Shown: one piece after another, positions 59,601 through 64,000 of the stretch
Position numbering within the stretch: position 1 is the stretch's first letter
How the letters are laid out: each line of letters begins with the position of its first letter
Assembly: GCF_011397635.1 (NCBI RefSeq)
Contig: NC_064755.1
Span: forward strand, 16,909,282-16,973,281
Origin: Epinephelus fuscoguttatus
Taxonomy: Eukaryota; Chordata; Actinopteri; Perciformes; Serranidae
Direction: 5' to 3'
Length of the DNA: 64,000 nucleotides
The notes under the pieces: model-generated
Databases searched by the model: none
Seen by the model: the letters and a program-made list of their open reading frames with translations, nothing else
What the model was told of the DNA's origin: nothing
Program-made: the position numbers and the translations under genes

Positions 59601-62059
59601 CACTGTCCCAGGGTATCATGCCACTCAGCCAGTTGCCAGGCCAGTCGTTGAGACTCTTGCCTTCTATCTCTGTTGTCCCACTCTTTAGAGAGCACAGGCG
59701 GTATTTCTATGTGAACGACCGGACCAGTGCCTCCCAGTGGGAATTCCCAAAAGAGGATGACAAGGAGGACGACCTGAAAGGCAGCCAAGGTAGCCAGTTA
59801 CAGACTTCTAGTCAAGGGGACACCAAAACAGCGCCTGCATCTGCTGTTGGAGTCACAGGTCAGTCTGTCAACACTATTGCTGCTCCTTAGACCTGCCTGT
59901 TAAGTGTAGCACAAGCCTATGACATTTTACGTTGTATGAGCCTAGCAGCTAGCAGACCTCTACTCATATGAAGCCAGGGACAACAGCAACATTTACCAAA
60001 GGTAATGTTACAAAATTTGACTCTTATTACAACTCACAAGGTTCACTGACAAAACAACTGTCTTATACTAAACATGTTTTCCAAACAAATATACTATGCT
60101 AACTTTATTAGCACAAGCCTATGGTATTTTACATTGTATAAATTAGCCTAGCAACGAGCAGAGATTTCTGCTGTGACGTGTAGCTACATTTCTGGGTAAG
60201 TGCACATCAGGCTACGATGTAGAGTACGGCGTGGGCTCTACGTCGATGCAGAGCCTACGCTGTAGGTACGGCGTTGATTCGACACAGAAGTATAAATCCC
60301 ACATGAAGAAAACGTTTTTCCTGTATGTTTCCACAGTGAACCGAGAATGCAAAAAAGGCAAATGTTCTTCATGATTTGAAGTAAATGAGGATCATGTTTA
60401 ACAACAACAAAACTAAATCAAAACATCCTTATACAAACTCTCACACTTTTTAGAGTATGATTGTCTCATTTATCCAGCCGTTTGCTCAGTACTTCCTTAA
60501 CACATGCATTTCACTAAAACCTTATTTATATATTTAAAACATGTCAGTACAAACAATCTCATTATTTCAAGTTCATAAGTTTTTTTTTTTGTTGTTTTTG
60601 TTTTAAACAGGATTGTCTTCTTTTCCATCTGCAGCCCCACCAGCACCTCCTCAGCCCAGTGCATCAACCCTCTGGTTCCCACCTCAACCTCCTCTTCCTG
60701 ACAGCCCACCTCCACCTGCACACTACCCCCCGCCTCCACCTCTACCCCCTGGCTCACCTCCTCCACCTCCTCCACCGCCTGACAGCGATGGAGAGATCAT
60801 GGAGGTGGAGATGGAGATGGATGATGATAACGATGGGGAGCCTCCAGCCCCTGGAACGGAGGAAGACGGCAGCGGGAGGCCTCCTTTACCTCCGGGCACT
60901 GCTAGCGTGAAGGTATGGGAGTAATGAAGTTTCTTGTTTGATTAGTGTACTAGATAATGCTATATGTGTAAACTCAAAATAAAGGGGCCATCAGCCTTTA
61001 ACTTATTTTATGTTTTTTTTTTTTTTTTTTGTCACTCACACAGATTACGGAGACGTTGGGATCCTTGGGGAAGGGTCAGAAACGTAAAGCCAGTCAGCTG
61101 AGTAAAGCCATTACTATTGGCAGCAGTCCCATTCTCTACACTCAGCCTGCTGTCAGCGCAGGTAAAATATGTCACTACACAACATCTGCATTATACATTA
61201 ATGATATTAGAAACAAAAATGCCTATTTGTGTAAAGAGCATTATTACACAACAAGACTAGAGCCCAATATCAGTGTCTCTTCGTCTGCAGCTCCTCTAAT
61301 GTCAGCAGCTGCCTACTGGGGTGTGCCGGCTGTCGCTGCCCCTTTGGTCCCCTGTGAACCTCCTGCCCCACCTGTACCTGCCCTGCCTCCTCAACCACCA
61401 CTGCCACCATCCCAGCCGCCCTTTGAACCTCCTGGAGCCAAAGCTGTGCCCACAGACAAGATCAAGAAAGTGAAAAAGGATAAGGTTAGCACTGGAATTA
61501 ACATTTTACACCAAGTGTTAAGAGAGGGCACTAGAGCCGTTAGAGAAATGTGTTTTGATACCAATAATGTTCAGTTTTAAGTGTCCTTATTTCCATTTTG
61601 TAAACCTACTGGGCTGATTTTCTTTACGTTTCATACTTCTCATCCATTGCATTGATTTTTTTTCTCTTTGTCTCTATAGTCAAAGAAAAGTAAGATCAAA
61701 ATGCCTTCCCTGGTGAAGAAGTGGCAGAGCATCCAGAAGGAGTTGGATGAAGAGGAGAAGAGCAGCTCCAGCGACGAGGACAGAGATCAGCTCAACAAAA
61801 AGAGTATCGAGGAATGGAAGCAACAGCAGCTCGTGACGTATGTTTGAATAGACTAAAGCGTTTAATAGTTATAAGGATGTAGCTAAAATATTTCATGATC
61901 ACTCTCTCAGTTTCTTCTGCTATTTTTCCATCTATGTAACCTTTGACTGACTGTCCTTAACTCTACAGAGGGAAAGCATCCAAGAATGCCAACTTTGAGG
62001 CACTTCCTGATAACTGGCGGGACCGACTGAAGAAACGGAAGATGGCGAACAGCACGTAA
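53632..62059 (+). CDS. fnbp4: Formin-binding protein 4 (17 coding exons)
   Basis: Nuclear WW-domain protein that binds proline-rich formins. Coding exons: 53632-53755, 54234-54305, 54402-54532, 55967-56141, 56488-56635, 56807-56909, 57015-57359, 57506-57698, 57916-58055, 58138-58242, 58571-58704, 59689-59858, 60611-60912, 61044-61161, 61291-61484, 61680-61837, 61969-62059. They total 2703 nt, 900 aa (human 1017), with all phases consistent. The first WW domain is near residues 172-201 (GDWQEVWDENSG...NEVSWELP). The second is near 549-580 (GWSCHWDREHRRYFYVN...SQWEFP) and is split by an intron. Between them lies a conserved coiled segment (FQIGELANTLTNKMEFLGIN). A polyproline stretch follows in the 60611 exon. 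The C-terminus MPSLVKKWQSIQKELDEE...RLKKRKMA is near-identical to mammals. The intron after 56909 uses a GC donor. The N-terminus is MGKKSR as in human. Confidence 0.96.
54858..55475 (-). repeat. TTAAAGGAATATTTCACCC-type MITE, copy 2 (fnbp4 intron 3)
   Basis: Ends are degenerate: GGCACACTTCACCC on the left, and GTGGGTTAAGTATTCCTTTA on the right as an inverted partner. Interior landmarks are shared with 28680-29165 (AGAGAGCATC, GTTCAGTTTTA, GTAAATGGA, GGAGGCATG, ACACAGCATGA). Orientation is uncertain because the element is roughly palindromic. Confidence 0.7.
56910..57014 (+). other. fnbp4: GC-AG intron in fnbp4
   Basis: The donor reads AAG|GCAAGT, the canonical GC-type donor, and the acceptor is TTTAAAAG|GAG. 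Reading phase is preserved (…KVK|EVIE…). A competing GT site six bases upstream (AAA|GTGAAG) also keeps phase but is a much poorer match. Confidence 0.75.
59125..59143 (+). promoter_or_regulatory. ZNF143/THAP11-type SBS motif in fnbp4 intron 11
   Basis: ACTACAACCCCCAGAATGC matches the long SBS consensus (ACTACAATTCCCAGAATGC) at all but two positions. It lies in the roughly 1-kb intron between 58704 and 59689, away from any start codon, so its role is unknown; it may be repeat-borne. Confidence 0.5.
60330..60540 (-). repeat. Fragment of the same MITE family, copy 3 (fnbp4 intron 12)
   Basis: Shares ACAAACTCTCACAC, TCTCATTTATCCAGCCGT-like and CAGTACTTCC...ACACATGCATTT blocks with the copy at 54858-55475. 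It is truncated. Confidence 0.55.
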
Positions 62060-62479
62060 CATCCAACCTGGGTCGCACTCCGCCCAGTTAGCTTTTTTTT
62101 TTAATCCACTCCAATCATTACTATACGGTGATCATCATTTTTGTTAAATGATCTAAGAACTTTCTTTACCATTTGACTTGTTCATGATGGAGACATTTCG
62201 AGGCCCTTACATGGCAGGCCATTCACCAGAAGGGTTGGAATGTCCTTCTCTTGTTTTTGTAAGCCACGACTGTAAATGTGCCAAAAGTCTTGGTTCATCA
62301 GAAATACTTCACCACCATTTTGTACAGACCACACATAGATGACCACCACAGTTTGTTTGGAGGGATTGTCTATTTTATTGAGCATTTTTATACCTGTGTA
62401 CATATGATGTATAATGGGATAAGCCATGTTTTTGGAAGGGGAGGGAACGTCACTGAACTTGTACATTTTGTAAAAAGTT

Positions 62480-62485
62480 ATTAAA
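62480..62485 (+). terminator. fnbp4: Polyadenylation signal of fnbp4
   Basis: ATTAAA about 420 bp after the stop, followed by a T-rich stretch (62500-62560). Confidence 0.6.
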
Positions 62486-62689
62486 CTGTTTTTCCAAAGC
62501 CACCTGTGTTTTTGTTTATTTTTGTTTTGTGTTTTACATCATATGTCTTTATTTTTTATCCCTATGTGCTAAAGATATTCATGGCAGGAGGCATGTACTT
62601 CTCATTCTTCTTCACATGATATCTCAAAATGATGATGTCTTATTTTCAAATTTTCCACCAACCTTCACTTGAACTCAACTAATGAACAG

Positions 62690-62935
62690 ATCAGAATTTG
62701 GTGTTCAAAGGTCAAGGTCATTGTGACCTTGCATTCATCTCATTCTTGTGGACAATATCTCAAGAAGGCTTTAAGGGAATTTGACACGAAATTTGGCACA
62801 AACGTTTACGTAAGAATGAACTGATTAGAATTTGGTGGTCAAAGGTCAAGGTCATTGTGACCTCACAAAACATGCTGTTAGCCATAACCTAAGAATTCAT
62901 ATGCTAATTATGACAAAATTATATATAAATGTCTA
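62690..62935. repeat. Two-unit tandem repeat (about 134 bp period)
   Basis: AGAATTTGGTGTTCAAAGGT at about 62693 and AGAATTTGGTGGTCAAAGGT at about 62827, each followed by CAAGGTCATTGTGACCT. This is a dispersed repeat type common in fish. It lies between fnbp4 and the next gene. Confidence 0.75.
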
Positions 62936-63352
62936 ATAAAATATAATGATTAAGTGATGGCATATTATATCTAAAAGACCAACTTCACTGTGACATAATG
63001 TAACACAAAAACACTCAACATCATAACTCAGGAACAGAAGGGGAGACGTGGTCAGATGCTGAATTGGTGACTCTACTTTGTGCCTGTTTTTTTGAAAATT
63101 ATGAGTATCAGCACAATAGCGAGTAATCCCCGTGACATTTTAGTCACACACACACAGACACAACATAACACTGCTGTACTGCAGCTTTGTCACTATTTTA
63201 ATCATAGACATATATACATGTATATATGTCTATGAGTTTAATCAATAACGCCAGTCACACGTTTCACGACACTTGAGAAGCATTTCCTGCACATCTGAAC
63301 AGCTTCAACGGTAAGGAATCTCCATGGCGACCGCGGTGTTGTGAGACGGGTG

Positions 63353-63365
63353 GTTGCCTGGCAAC
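63353..63365 (+). promoter_or_regulatory. RFX X-box
   Basis: GTTGCCTGGCAAC is a perfect inverted-repeat X-box (GTTGCC-N-GGCAAC) in the promoter of the gene starting at the right edge, about 100 bp before its likely first splice donor (63460/63461). A degenerate partner, CTCCATGGCGAC, lies about 30 bp upstream. RFX X-boxes typically mark ciliary genes. Confidence 0.8.
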
Positions 63366-63389
63366 GTAAGGCACTGAAAGATTCCTCCA

Positions 63390-63978
63390 CTCGCAGTGGC
63401 CGCCAACTTTTCTTTTCGCGCCTGTGTATATTAAGAAAGTGTAGGTGAAATGTAAGCGAGGTAAGTGGGTTTCAGACGTTGATAAATATTTTAAAAAGCA
63501 ATACAGTACAAGTCAAGACCAGCGCGGTGACAGTTAGTCAGTTGAAGACGCTTAAAAAATGTCAGCAACACAGGAAAAAGGCAGTAATTCATAAATGTGG
63601 TAGCCGTGGTGCTCTCAGAAGCTTATAAATCTGAGTTTAACCTGTTAAACTCATGTAGAAATACTAGGAAGCCGGTGTAACACTGTAATCTGTGACCCAT
63701 CAGATTCTGTGACCCAGTAAGACCAGACCCCTTAAAACGTCGTTTAGTTTTGTGAGTTAAATGGTTAGGGTTAGAGGTTAGCAGGTGTCCTGTGCTGAAG
63801 ACGGAAATTGCACTGTTGCATGAGCTGCTGTGTTGGAACGTTAGCAAACTAGGGAAGTTACATTAGTTTACATTATAACGGTGTACTTTATGGAGAGAGG
63901 AATACTTTATCTGTCTGGCTTTTTACTTTTCTGCAGCCAAAAATGCCTGGAAGAAATTCCACTCTGGATATCTTACAT
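63390..63978 (+). CDS. 5' end of a further gene, probably AGBL2 (partial)
   Basis: A non-coding exon appears to end at 63460 (GCGAG|GTAAGT). An acceptor TTTCTGCAG precedes a second exon (63937-63978) with an ATG at 63943, encoding MPGRNSTLDILH up to a strong donor, CAT|GTAAGT. The gene continues beyond the window. Twelve residues are too few to identify it. AGBL2, a ciliary tubulin-tail carboxypeptidase, is the same-strand neighbour downstream of FNBP4 in human, and the X-box at 63353 fits a ciliary gene, so AGBL2 is the best guess by synteny. The gene symbol is left blank because the protein itself does not show it. Confidence 0.45.
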
Positions 63979-64000
63979 GTAAGTTTTTTCTAGCATGTTT

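Noticed and set aside
60497-60775. Glu/Val-rich minus-strand frame
   Set aside because: It is the antisense shadow of the polyproline exon of fnbp4.

Overview
The window comes from the nuclear genome of a ray-finned fish, most likely a percomorph teleost. The basis is multi-exon vertebrate genes with short GT-AG introns, dense microsatellites, and many short non-autonomous transposons and LINE fragments of the kinds common in teleosts. I see nothing prokaryotic, viral or organellar apart from one solo LTR fossil. The species cannot be named from the sequence alone.

Layout, left to right. (1) 1.5-13.3 kb, minus strand: a complete ten-coding-exon SLC41-family magnesium transporter, best matched to SLC41A2. 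Its 5-kb intron is packed with repeats: a Helitron-like stretch, a solo LTR, and an L2-like LINE interrupted by a hAT-type element. (2) 16.7-31.7 kb, plus strand: the complete 33-coding-exon WASH-complex subunit gene washc4 (SWIP), 1171 codons, with a well-preserved hAT-type non-autonomous transposon in its penultimate coding-region intron (between coding exons 31 and 32). (3) 34.3-42.1 kb, minus strand: cnot2 (CCR4-NOT subunit), with a non-coding first exon near 43.25-43.3 kb; it converges tail to tail on washc4. (4) 46.6-47.5 kb, plus strand: the single-exon cardiac leucine-rich-repeat gene lrrc10, lying between two inverted copies of a composite repeat. (5) 52.0-53.1 kb, minus strand: a full-length seipin (BSCL2) gene carried in one uninterrupted reading frame. 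(6) 53.6-62.1 kb, plus strand: fnbp4, 17 coding exons, head to head with seipin across about 490 bp. (7) At the right edge a new plus-strand gene begins. Its promoter carries a perfect RFX X-box, and its position downstream of fnbp4 suggests AGBL2.

The reading frames of slc41a2, washc4, cnot2 and fnbp4 were checked by summing exon lengths and splice phases across every junction; each gives an open frame with no leftover bases. The genes do not form a pathway. They are housekeeping or tissue genes: Mg2+ transport, endosomal actin, mRNA deadenylation, heart muscle, lipid droplets, and a WW-domain formin-binding protein. slc41a2/washc4 correspond to human 12q23, cnot2/lrrc10 to 12q15, and fnbp4 (with the putative agbl2) to 11p11, so the window is a teleost mosaic of mammalian synteny blocks.

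The most interesting points are the intronless seipin, the X-box promoter at the right edge, the inverted composite repeats flanking lrrc10, the inverted repeats flanking three cnot2 exons, a perfect 33-bp-arm palindrome inside a nested hAT-type element, and a GC-AG intron in fnbp4. No wholly new biological system was evident.
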